Source: a virus
Strand: one strand, 5' to 3'
Virus record (IMG/VR): IMGVR_UViG_3300045902_000478
Location: 1-30,813 of that record
Length of the DNA stretch: 30,813 nt
The position numbers and the translations under genes are program-made. Positions 22,211-29,405 of this stretch are shown piece by piece. Under the pieces are notes generated by a model. The model worked only from the letters and a program-made list of their open reading frames with translations, searched no databases and was not told the origin of the DNA. Position 1 is the stretch's first letter. Every line of letters begins with the position of its first letter.

Positions 22211-22250
22211 GTCCGACACGCCCGAGAGGACGACTGAGGGGGGGGACACG

Positions 22251-22730
22251 ATGAGCGGAGCGAGCGAATCGAAGGCGGACGAGGCGCGGCAGGAGGGGGA
22301 GGCGCGCGGCGTCCAGGTACGCGGGCCGCAGGCCGCGGCGCAGGCGCGCGGCGCCGCCAGGCCGTCGGCCACCGCGGCGCGCGGCCAGGAGCCGGCCGTC
22401 AGCCCCGAGGTCCGGGCGATGGCGCAGGCGTTCGCGCTGGCGCAGAAGGAGGTGCTGCGCCCGGCCCCGGCGTCCAGGACGGAGGGGATCGACACGGCGC
22501 CCGTCCCCGGCGGGGTGTACCTCGTGAACGGGGAGTACGTGGACTGCGACGGGACGCCGGTCCCCGAGGCCCGCTGGCCCGAGGACTACGAGACGGACCC
22601 GATGTGGCGCAAGTTCCACCCCCACGGCAAGGGCGGGCCGCCCGATTACGGGCCCGGGGTGGACCAGTTCGGCCGCCCCCTTGGCGCCGAGGACAGCCCG
22701 ACGCGGCGCGGCCGGGCCGGGGAGGGTTGA
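22251..22730 (+). CDS. Hypothetical structural-region protein
   Basis: The 159-aa protein follows AGGGGGGG(A). Its N-terminal half is Ala/Gln/Arg-rich and probably disordered. The C-terminal half contains 'YLVNGEYVDCDGTPVPEARW' and 'MWRKFHPHGKGGPPDYGPGVD'. The 'NGEYVD.DG' motif is reminiscent of small virion-associated proteins in other phages. It may be a head-tail or vertex protein; not recognised with certainty. Confidence 0.55.
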   Translation: MSGASESKADEARQEGEARGVQVRGPQAAAQARGAARPSATAARGQEPAVSPEVRAMAQAFALAQKEVLRPAPASRTEGIDTAPVPGGVYLVNGEYVDCDGTPVPEARWPEDYETDPMWRKFHPHGKGGPPDYGPGVDQFGRPLGAEDSPTRRGRAGEG

Positions 22731-22733
22731 GCC

Positions 22734-23231
22734 GTGGCCGTCACGCTCGCGGCGGCGGAGGCGGCGCTGTCGGCGTCGGCCGCCGTGTACATGGGCCCGC
22801 TGCGGGCGCTGGCGGCCAGGGCCGGGATGCCCGAGGGCGCCACGGACGACGCCGCGCTCCTGCCGCCGGCCGTCGCCGCCGGCCTGTTCGCGGCCGGCGT
22901 GGTGCCGGCGGACCCGGCCGCTCCCGGGGACGGGGACCTGGCCCGCCTCGACCCGGCGGACTGGCCGCGGTTCCTGGCGTTCGCCGAGATCCGCCTGCTT
23001 GAGTCCGGGGCCGCCGTCCTGGCGGTCCTACCGCGGTCGGTGGACTACGCGTCCGGCACGTTCCGCTACGCGATGGACCCGGACGCGCTGCTGGAGCTGC
23101 TGAGGATGCGCCGCAAGGCGCTGGAGGCGAAGTTCCCGGACGCCTGCGGCGCGGAGCTGCCGCTGACGTCGGGGTGGCTGACCGTCCGGGAGCCGCGGCG
23201 GCTCCGGGGCGTCGGGGGCGAGGAATACTGA
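22734..23231 (+). CDS. Hypothetical head-tail connector-like protein
   Basis: The 165-aa protein (GTG start, 3 bases after the previous stop) is helical. Segments include MGPLRALAARAGMP, WPRFLAFAEIRLLESGAAVL and PDALLELLRMRRKALEAKFP. The size, helical content and place after the capsid gene fit a head-completion or adaptor protein. There is no firm family match. Confidence 0.5.
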   Translation: MAVTLAAAEAALSASAAVYMGPLRALAARAGMPEGATDDAALLPPAVAAGLFAAGVVPADPAAPGDGDLARLDPADWPRFLAFAEIRLLESGAAVLAVLPRSVDYASGTFRYAMDPDALLELLRMRRKALEAKFPDACGAELPLTSGWLTVREPRRLRGVGGEEY

Positions 23232-23268
23232 GCCGCGGCGGGCGGGGCGCCGCGATCGGGGGTGCGCG

Positions 23269-23409
23269 ATGGGTGCGACGATCGGCGACCTGTTCCGCCC
23301 GTACCTGAGGGCGGCCGACGAGCGCGAGCGGAGGCACGCGGAATTGCTCCGCGCGGACGCGGCGTGCCGCGAGGCGCTGGAGAGTGAGGAGCGGAGCGGG
23401 GGCGAGTGA
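23269..23409 (+). CDS. Small hypothetical protein upstream of the sigma factor
   Basis: The 46-aa frame runs from ATG 23269 (MGATIGDLFRPYLRAADERER) to a stop that overlaps the sigma factor GTG (GTGA). It is highly charged and helical. The tight overlap with the sigma gene suggests coupling, possibly as an accessory or simply a translation leader. Confidence 0.45.
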   Translation: MGATIGDLFRPYLRAADERERRHAELLRADAACREALESEERSGGE

Positions 23410-24011
23410 ACGCGTCCGGCCCCGTGGGGCTCGCCGGGCTCGGGTGGGCCGCCGCGGAGGCGGCGGCCCTGGCCGGCGCGCCCGCGGCGCGCGAGCTGAT
23501 GGCCGTGGCGCTCTACCGGACGGCCCCACGCGCCGCGGCACGGGCCCTGGCGCGGCTCGACGCCCGCTGGCTCGACGCCGAGGACGTGGCGTCCGAGGCG
23601 TTCCTGTACGCGTGGCCCCGCCTCGACGCCTGGGAACCTGGGCTCGGGGCGCGGCTGTCCACCTACGCGTACCGCGGCCTGCTGATCGGCGCCTACGACG
23701 CGGCCCGTCGGGCGCGTCGCAGGCGCGCCGCGGGGGGCGAGCACGCCCGGCTCGCGGCATGCCCGGACCGCCGCAAGGGGCCCGAGGACGTCGCGGCGGA
23801 GCGGGACGGGGTCGACCTGGTGGCGCTCGTCCTCTCCGCGATGCCGCCCGGCGAGCGCGCCGCGTACTCGCTGCGGCACGGCCTCGACGGCGGGCCGACG
23901 CGCTCGGACGCGGAGGTCGCGCGGGTGCTGCGCATCAGCCGCGGGCTCGCCGCGCGGCTCGGCCAGGCCGCCGAGATCCGGGCACGCGCCTGCTTCGCGC
24001 GGCCCGACTGA
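23406..24011 (+). CDS. Phage-encoded RNA polymerase sigma-70-like factor
   Basis: The 201-aa protein has sigma region 2 at about residues 55-92 (DAEDVASEAFLYAWPRLDAWEPGLGARLSTYAYRGLLIGAYD). An Arg-rich linker (RRARRRRAAGG) follows. A region 4-like helix-turn-helix lies at about 140-195 (LSAMPPGERAAYSLRHGLDGG...SDAEVARVLRISRGLAARL). It lacks region 1 and a full region 3, like ECF or phage late sigma factors. It would direct host RNA polymerase to phage promoters. GTG 23406 overlaps the stop of the 46-aa gene. It could be host-derived. Confidence 0.8.
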   Translation: MNASGPVGLAGLGWAAAEAAALAGAPAARELMAVALYRTAPRAAARALARLDARWLDAEDVASEAFLYAWPRLDAWEPGLGARLSTYAYRGLLIGAYDAARRARRRRAAGGEHARLAACPDRRKGPEDVAAERDGVDLVALVLSAMPPGERAAYSLRHGLDGGPTRSDAEVARVLRISRGLAARLGQAAEIRARACFARPD

Positions 24012-24026
24012 CGCCGAGAAGAATTC

Positions 24027-24557
24027 ATGTCTACACAGATATTCATGGTGTTCGACGTCGAGTCGGTCGGACTCCACGGCGAGGGGTACGCGGTCGGCTG
24101 GTGGGTCGTGGACCGGGCGGGGAACCGGGTGGCCAGCGCCCAGTATGTGTGCGACCCGGCCGAGGCCGAGGGGGACGACGCCGGCCGCGCCTGGGTCGCG
24201 GCGAACGCCCCGGTGCCCGGCCGGGGCTACAACTGCCGCGCGCCGCGCCACGTCCGCGACGAGTTCTGGAGGGCCTGGGAATACGCCCGGACGCGCGGGG
24301 CCGTGCTGGTCGCGGACTGCCCCTGGCCCGTCGAGTCGAACTTCCTCCGCCGCTGCGTCGAGGACGACCCGTCCAGGGCCGAGGCCGGGCCCTATCCCCT
24401 CGTCGACGTCGCGTCGGTCCGGCTCGCGGCCGGTCTCGACCCGCTCGCGTCCGCGCCTCGCCTCGACGGGGAACTCCCCGCCCACGACCCGCTCCGGGAC
24501 GCGAGGCAGTCCGCCCGCCTCCTCATCGAAGCCCTGGACAAGTACGCCGGCCGCTGA
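24027..24557 (+). CDS. DnaQ-like 3'-5' exonuclease-fold protein
   Basis: The 176-aa protein begins with VFDVESVGLHGEG, giving Asp10 and Glu12 of the DxE Exo I motif. A strand-helix region follows (WWVVDRAGNRVASAQ). VLVADCPWPVESNF could be Exo II. It ends with AHDPLRDARQSARLL, where His153 and Asp158 match the HxAxxD-type Exo III motif. The fold is RNase H-like. Possible roles are proofreading, DNA end trimming or host nucleic-acid degradation. Lying among structural genes is unusual for a replication enzyme. Confidence 0.7.
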   Translation: MSTQIFMVFDVESVGLHGEGYAVGWWVVDRAGNRVASAQYVCDPAEAEGDDAGRAWVAANAPVPGRGYNCRAPRHVRDEFWRAWEYARTRGAVLVADCPWPVESNFLRRCVEDDPSRAEAGPYPLVDVASVRLAAGLDPLASAPRLDGELPAHDPLRDARQSARLLIEALDKYAGR

Positions 24558-24590
24558 CGACGCGCCGCGACGGAGCAACGAGGCCAGCCC

Positions 24591-27500
24591 ATGCCCGGAA
24601 CCGACCCCAGCACGCTCGACGGCTACCTCGCCGCCTACGCAATCGACGCCGACGCCGTGGCGGGCGACGACGGCTCCACCGTCGCGACGCTCGGCAACTA
24701 CGCCGCGCCCTCGGGGTACGCCGGCCCCGCGATCCGCGACGCCGGGCCCAACGGCATGCGGTTCCTGGAGTTCAGTGGCGGCGGCAAGTGCCTGCTCGCG
24801 ACGCCCCCGGCGTGGTCGCCCAACCCCAACAACTCGGGCGGCTCGTACCCGGTCGGGTTCTCCGCGGTCGCGGTCATCCGGGCCGACACGATCCAGCCGT
24901 CGGGAGAGTCGTTCCCGAACGACCGCCGCACCTTCCTCGGCTGGCTCGCGGGGCAGGACCAGACGCCCGACGCCGGGTGGTCGCTGCTGCCCTCGGGCCG
25001 TCAGGCATGCACGTTCCAGCATGCGTCATGGACCGGCTCATGGGGCAACGCCGGGTCGCCGGGCTCGGGGCTGTTCGCCGCGGACCTCTGGTACGTCGTC
25101 GGCATGCGGACGGACGGCGAGACGCTGACGCTCTGGAAGGGGCTGAACTTCGACCGCTCCGAGGTCAACCCCCAGTACGTCAACGGCTACTCCCAGCGCA
25201 TCACGGGCCTCGCCCTGGGGGCGGAGTACCAGCGCCCCGGGGCGCGCGACTTCCTCGGCGACGTCGCCTACTTCGCACCGTTCTCGCGGGCGCTGACCGA
25301 CAACGAATACGAGGCCGCGGCCCGGTGGCTCCTCGATCACTTCGGGCTGCCGGAGCGGGAGATCGACGTCACGGCATGGGTCGGGACCACGGGTCGGGAC
25401 ATCTTCCTGATGTTCCGCGACGCCCGCACGGGCAAGCAGGCGGGCGTCCAGTCCGCCCCCGACCCGGACGGCATCCACTACTCGGTCAACGGCGGGGCGC
25501 TGGTGGAGCCATCGACGGTCCTCAGCCGGCCGTGGGACCCCTACGGCCTGGACACGCCGCTGATCTCGATCCCGCTGGCCTCCCCGATCGCCCCGGGTGC
25601 CGCCGTCGAGGTGTCGGTGGACGCCCTGGCGATCGAGACCCGCAAGGGCTTCGTGGACGCCGTCTCGGGCGTGACCGCGACGAACTTCTCGGGCGAGGCC
25701 GCGATGCTCTCGCAGGAGGTGCCCGAGGGCGTGACGATGCGCCAGGGCGTGAACGTCAATCAGTCCCCGTCGTTCTGGACGCCCGACTGCTACACCCGGA
25801 ACCTGTTCCGGGGGGCGGCGGCGGCCGGCTCGCCGGGGTCGCTCGACGCCGACGGGTATCCCCTCTCCGGCACGCCGGGGACGACCTACATCCTCCGCCA
25901 GGGCCCGGCGACCGGGCTGCCCGAGGGCGCGATGTTCGCCTACCCGGGCGTCGAGTACGGCCGCTACGTCGTCGAGTGGGACGGGCCGGCGGGCTCGCTG
26001 CTGACGCTCACCGCCGGCAACTACGACGACGGCAGGACGGTCGTCGCCCACGTCGAGGAACTGGACGACCTCGGGGGCGACGTGAAGCGGCGATACTTCG
26101 ACGTCTTCGAGCATGAAAGCTCGTCGCTGCATTGCCCCTCGCTCAACCTCGTGTACGCCGGCACCGGGGGGCATTGCATCGACATCAAGGTGATGCTCGC
26201 CCGCTACGAGGGGGAGCCGGGCGAGTTCGCGGATCAGGTGATCGAGCGCATCGGCGGGTTCGACGAACTCCGCACGATGGACATGGTCTCGACGAACTTC
26301 TCCAACATCGCGAAGCCCGAGCACTTCACGCCCGACGGTTACGCGACCTGGGGCGACACCCTCCGCCGCACCGTCGCCATCTCCAGGATCGAGGCGTATT
26401 CCGGCACGCACTACCTCCCCGACAACACCTGCCAGCACTGGCTGGTCACGTTCTCCGCCCCGCACGGGCTTGAGAAGGGCCAGGGCGTCTCGATCCGGTC
26501 GACCGGCGGGAACATCGACGTCGTGCTCGCCGACCGCACGGTGAACCTGGACGGGGCCGGGATGATCGGCTGGCCGATCTCATCCACGACGTTTTACGGG
26601 TTCACGTTCACGCCCGGGGGCGTGTCGCACGCGGCAACCGTCACGGCGTTCGAGGGCTCCAACGCGGTCGGGGACGTCGACATCGGGGCGGGCGTGCCGA
26701 TCGAGGCGGCGGCCCGGCTCGTCAACGAGGCGGACATCCCGGCGATCCACTTCTGCATGCCGCACGCGGCGACGGAGGCCGCGATCGAGCACGTCGCGAC
26801 GCGGCTCGACGCCTCGCTCCTCCCCGGGAAGATCGTCCGCCTCGAGCTGTCCAACGAGGCGTGGAACCTCGGATTCATCCAGAATTACTTCTTCGCGGGC
26901 GAGGCGGCGCGGCTCGGGATGGCGTCGGCGGCGGACCAGGCGGCGGCCCTCGCGTATGCACGCCTCAGCTTCGAGGCATACGACGTCTTCGCCGCGAAGT
27001 GGGCCGACCTGGGGCGCGACCCGGACGACCTCGAACTGGTCCTCGGCACCCAGTACGGCCGGGTCGGGTTCACCGAGGACGCGGCGGCGTGGGTGGCGGC
27101 GAACCGCCCCGAGGTCCGGGCGTGGTGGACCTTCGCCCCCTACCACGACGCGATGCCGCTGGGGCGGCTCCCGGGCGTGGACTACTCGGGCTGGACGCTG
27201 GAACGGATGGTCGACTACCACGAGGCGTGGAAGGCCGCGTTCGACGGGGCGAAGGACGTCGCCGATCACGTCGCGGTCCTCGACGGCCTCGGCCTGGATT
27301 ACCGGCTCGGCAACTACGAATCCAACTATGCGTGGGTCGGGGTCTCCGCGTCCACGGGCGGGGGCGGGCCGTCGGACGCGAACTGGGCCGCGTGGAACCG
27401 CGAACAGCTCGCCATCGACCACCACCCCCGGATGCGGGGCGTCCACCTGGCGAGCTACGCCGAGTTCCAGGCGGCCGGGATCGAGGTCAACTCGGTCTAC

Positions 27501-28115
27501 TCCAAGAGTTCCGGCTACGTCCGCGAGTTCGCGGCCTACGGGCGGGGGAAGTACGGGCACTGGATCGGGCTCGGGCAGGGGACGGGCCGGGGCGAGGCCA
27601 ACGCCACGGCGTTCGCCGACGAGGCCGGGCTGCCGGCCTGGCCGACGACGCTCGCGGTCGAGTCGCCCAAGGGCAAGGCCCTCTACGACTGGCAGGCCGC
27701 CGCGGGCGGGGCGCCGCCGCCGCTCGTCGCGTCGTGGGGCCAGGTGTCGTCGCCGCGCGACTCCTCGATCTCGGGGCTGTCCCTGACCTTCAACCGGGCC
27801 GTCACGGGGGTCGGCGTCGGGGACGTCACGCTGACGCGGGACGGCTCGCCCGTGTCGCTGGACGGGGCGTCGCTGACGGGCTCCGGCACGACCTACGCGC
27901 TCGCCGGCCTGACCTCCGCCACCACCCCGCCCGGCGTCTACGTGCTCAGGCTCGTCGCGTCGGGCTCGGGGATCGTGGACGGGGACGAGATCGCCCTGCT
28001 GTCCGACGCCGTCCGGTCCTGGACCAGGACGGGCGGGGGCGGCGGGGGAGGGGGCGGCGACGCCGCCAGGGCGTATTTCGGGGCGTTGTTCTCCATGCCG
28101 CTGAGGATCAACTGA
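24591..28115 (+). CDS. Large tail protein: LamG-like domain, glycosidase-like barrel, Ig-like domain
   Basis: The 1174-aa protein starts 'MPGTDPSTLDGYLAAY'. Residues 1-240 look like a concanavalin-like lectin (FLGDVAYFAPFSRALTDNEYEAAARWLLDHFG). Residues about 260-450 are beta-rich. Residues about 480-1000 resemble a clan GH-A glycoside hydrolase barrel. LRLELSNEAWNLGF-type text (Glu756 in NEAWN) matches the acid/base signature, and Glu910 in 'LGNYESNYAW' could be the nucleophile. Residues about 1050-1140 form an Ig-like domain. A Gly run precedes the C-terminus 'FGALFSMPLRIN'. It probably binds and cuts host surface polysaccharide at attachment. Domain borders are approximate and catalytic residues are inferred. 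Confidence 0.7.
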   Translation: MPGTDPSTLDGYLAAYAIDADAVAGDDGSTVATLGNYAAPSGYAGPAIRDAGPNGMRFLEFSGGGKCLLATPPAWSPNPNNSGGSYPVGFSAVAVIRADTIQPSGESFPNDRRTFLGWLAGQDQTPDAGWSLLPSGRQACTFQHASWTGSWGNAGSPGSGLFAADLWYVVGMRTDGETLTLWKGLNFDRSEVNPQYVNGYSQRITGLALGAEYQRPGARDFLGDVAYFAPFSRALTDNEYEAAARWLLDHFGLPEREIDVTAWVGTTGRDIFLMFRDARTGKQAGVQSAPDPDGIHYSVNGGALVEPSTVLSRPWDPYGLDTPLISIPLASPIAPGAAVEVSVDALAIETRKGFVDAVSGVTATNFSGEAAMLSQEVPEGVTMRQGVNVNQSPSFWTPDCYTRNLFRGAAAAGSPGSLDADGYPLSGTPGTTYILRQGPATGLPEGAMFAYPGVEYGRYVVEWDGPAGSLLTLTAGNYDDGRTVVAHVEELDDLGGDVKRRYFDVFEHESSSLHCPSLNLVYAGTGGHCIDIKVMLARYEGEPGEFADQVIERIGGFDELRTMDMVSTNFSNIAKPEHFTPDGYATWGDTLRRTVAISRIEAYSGTHYLPDNTCQHWLVTFSAPHGLEKGQGVSIRSTGGNIDVVLADRTVNLDGAGMIGWPISSTTFYGFTFTPGGVSHAATVTAFEGSNAVGDVDIGAGVPIEAAARLVNEADIPAIHFCMPHAATEAAIEHVATRLDASLLPGKIVRLELSNEAWNLGFIQNYFFAGEAARLGMASAADQAAALAYARLSFEAYDVFAAKWADLGRDPDDLELVLGTQYGRVGFTEDAAAWVAANRPEVRAWWTFAPYHDAMPLGRLPGVDYSGWTLERMVDYHEAWKAAFDGAKDVADHVAVLDGLGLDYRLGNYESNYAWVGVSASTGGGGPSDANWAAWNREQLAIDHHPRMRGVHLASYAEFQAAGIEVNSVYSKSSGYVREFAAYGRGKYGHWIGLGQGTGRGEANATAFADEAGLPAWPTTLAVESPKGKALYDWQAAAGGAPPPLVASWGQVSSPRDSSISGLSLTFNRAVTGVGVGDVTLTRDGSPVSLDGASLTGSGTTYALAGLTSATTPPGVYVLRLVASGSGIVDGDEIALLSDAVRSWTRTGGGGGGGGGDAARAYFGALFSMPLRIN

Positions 28116-28118
28116 ACC

Positions 28119-28187
28119 ATGCTCGACGATTCGACGCTCGGCGTCCTCCCCGGCGAGGCCGTCACCCGCTTCATGAACGGATATTGA
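28119..28187 (+). CDS. Possible 22-aa ORF between tail genes
   Basis: ATG 28119 to a stop at 28187 encodes MLDDSTLGVLPGEAVTRFMNGY. It sits 3 bases after the large tail gene's stop and 4 bases before the next ATG, so it fills the gap exactly. It may be a translational-coupling leader or nothing; there is no family match. Confidence 0.3.
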   Translation: MLDDSTLGVLPGEAVTRFMNGY

Positions 28188-28191
28188 TATC

Positions 28192-28677
28192 ATGCCGACC
28201 ACCTTCAAGAATTTGCAGCAGGCCGTCGAGACGGTCGTGACCGGCGCGAACCTCAACGCCCTCGCGAACAACGCGCTCGTGCTCTCGTCCGAGTACGACA
28301 ACCGGTACGGGCAGGCCGGCGACGGGGCCGAGTGGGCGACCCTCGAAGGTTACTTCGACTTCGCGGGGACCGTCGCCGCGAACACGGTGATCGACGGCTG
28401 GCTCGTGACCGCCCCGGACGGCACGAACTACGGCGACGGCTCCGCCTCGGTGACGCCCGCCCGGCCGATCGAATTCGCCTTCCAGTTGCGGGGCGTCTCG
28501 GGGGCCCACCAGCAGCGGGTCCGGGCGGTCGGGCGGGGCGGCTCCCCGCTGATCCAGCTCCCGCCGTGCAAGCTCAAGCTCCTCGTCCGCAACAACGCCA
28601 CCGGGTCCGCCCTCGCGTCGAACACGAATTCATTCATCAAGATCGGTCGCATCTTCCGCGTCGGGGTGGTGTCGTGA
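28192..28677 (+). CDS. Tail-associated protein, unknown family
   Basis: The 161-aa protein begins MPTTFKNLQQAVETVVTGANLNALANNALVLSSEYDN. A jelly-roll-like sheet region follows (GYFDFAGTVAANTVIDGWLVTAPDGTNY; FAFQLRGVSGAHQQRV; LVRNNATGSALASNTNSFIKIGRIF). This style is common in fibre-associated proteins of marine and soil phages. The stop overlaps the next start (GTGA). Confidence 0.6.
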   Translation: MPTTFKNLQQAVETVVTGANLNALANNALVLSSEYDNRYGQAGDGAEWATLEGYFDFAGTVAANTVIDGWLVTAPDGTNYGDGSASVTPARPIEFAFQLRGVSGAHQQRVRAVGRGGSPLIQLPPCKLKLLVRNNATGSALASNTNSFIKIGRIFRVGVVS

Positions 28678-29402
28678 GCGTCGCGGCCCGCTTCGTCGCC
28701 GCGTCGGGCCAGCGCCTGGAATCGGCCGCGGCGGCCGTCGCCGTCGGGGAGACCGAGTATACCTGGGCGGGATGGGTGTATTTAAATGAGTTGTCGATTA
28801 GTCGTTGCTATGGGGCGCGTGATCCCGGCGGTGCAGGGGGGTGGGAGGTCGGCTTCGACGGCAACTGGTTCGCGACCGCCTATGGCCCCTCGGGCAGCGG
28901 CGTGGTCTTCACCTCGGGCGCCCCGTCGCCCGTCAACGCTTGGCGCCATGTCTGCACCTGGAGGACGATCAGCCCCGACGCGATCTCGCTCCAGATCGAC
29001 AACGGGACGGTGTTCACCGCGTCGCTCCCCGGGCCGGTCGCCGCGGGGTCCTCGCCGCTGCACGTCGGGAACGTGGGGTCGTGGGGCTCGCGATACTGGG
29101 ACGGCCGGATCGGGCCGGTCGGCCGCTGGAACCGGCTCCTCACCGACGAGGAGCAGGGCTGGCTCCACAACGGCGGCCGGGGCCTCCCCTACGAGGGGCT
29201 GCCCCCGTCGCTGCTGACGGGGCTGGTCGCGTGGTGGCCGCTCGACGAGGCCGGCGGGATCAGGCGGGACGTCCACGGCGGCAACGACCTGACGCCCGTC
29301 AACGGCCCCGGGTGGGGCCTGGGGCACGTCGGCGGGGCCGACGACGGCGGGGCCGACGACGCCGGGGCGTCGCTCCTCCTTCAACGCATGCTCGGAGATT
29401 GA
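28674..29402 (+). CDS. LamG/concanavalin-like tail protein
   Basis: The 242-aa protein starts at a GTG overlapping the previous stop. It has a LamG-like fold: AARFVAASGQRLE, 'YTWAGWVYLNEL', 'WRHVCTWRT', 'LHVGNVGSWGSRYWDGRIGPVGRWNRLLTDEEQGWLHNGG' and 'LVAWWPLDEAGG'. This family binds carbohydrate or protein at the cell surface. The C-terminus is Gly/Asp-rich. It likely contributes to host recognition beside the large tail protein and the fibre. Confidence 0.78.
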   Translation: MSVAARFVAASGQRLESAAAAVAVGETEYTWAGWVYLNELSISRCYGARDPGGAGGWEVGFDGNWFATAYGPSGSGVVFTSGAPSPVNAWRHVCTWRTISPDAISLQIDNGTVFTASLPGPVAAGSSPLHVGNVGSWGSRYWDGRIGPVGRWNRLLTDEEQGWLHNGGRGLPYEGLPPSLLTGLVAWWPLDEAGGIRRDVHGGNDLTPVNGPGWGLGHVGGADDGGADDAGASLLLQRMLGD

Positions 29403-29405
29403 TCG

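Noticed and set aside
24412-24445. VRLAAGLDP in the exonuclease resembles TVRLAVGLNP near dpdA
   Set aside because: The rest of the two proteins is unrelated and the codon context is ordinary; chance is enough to explain it.
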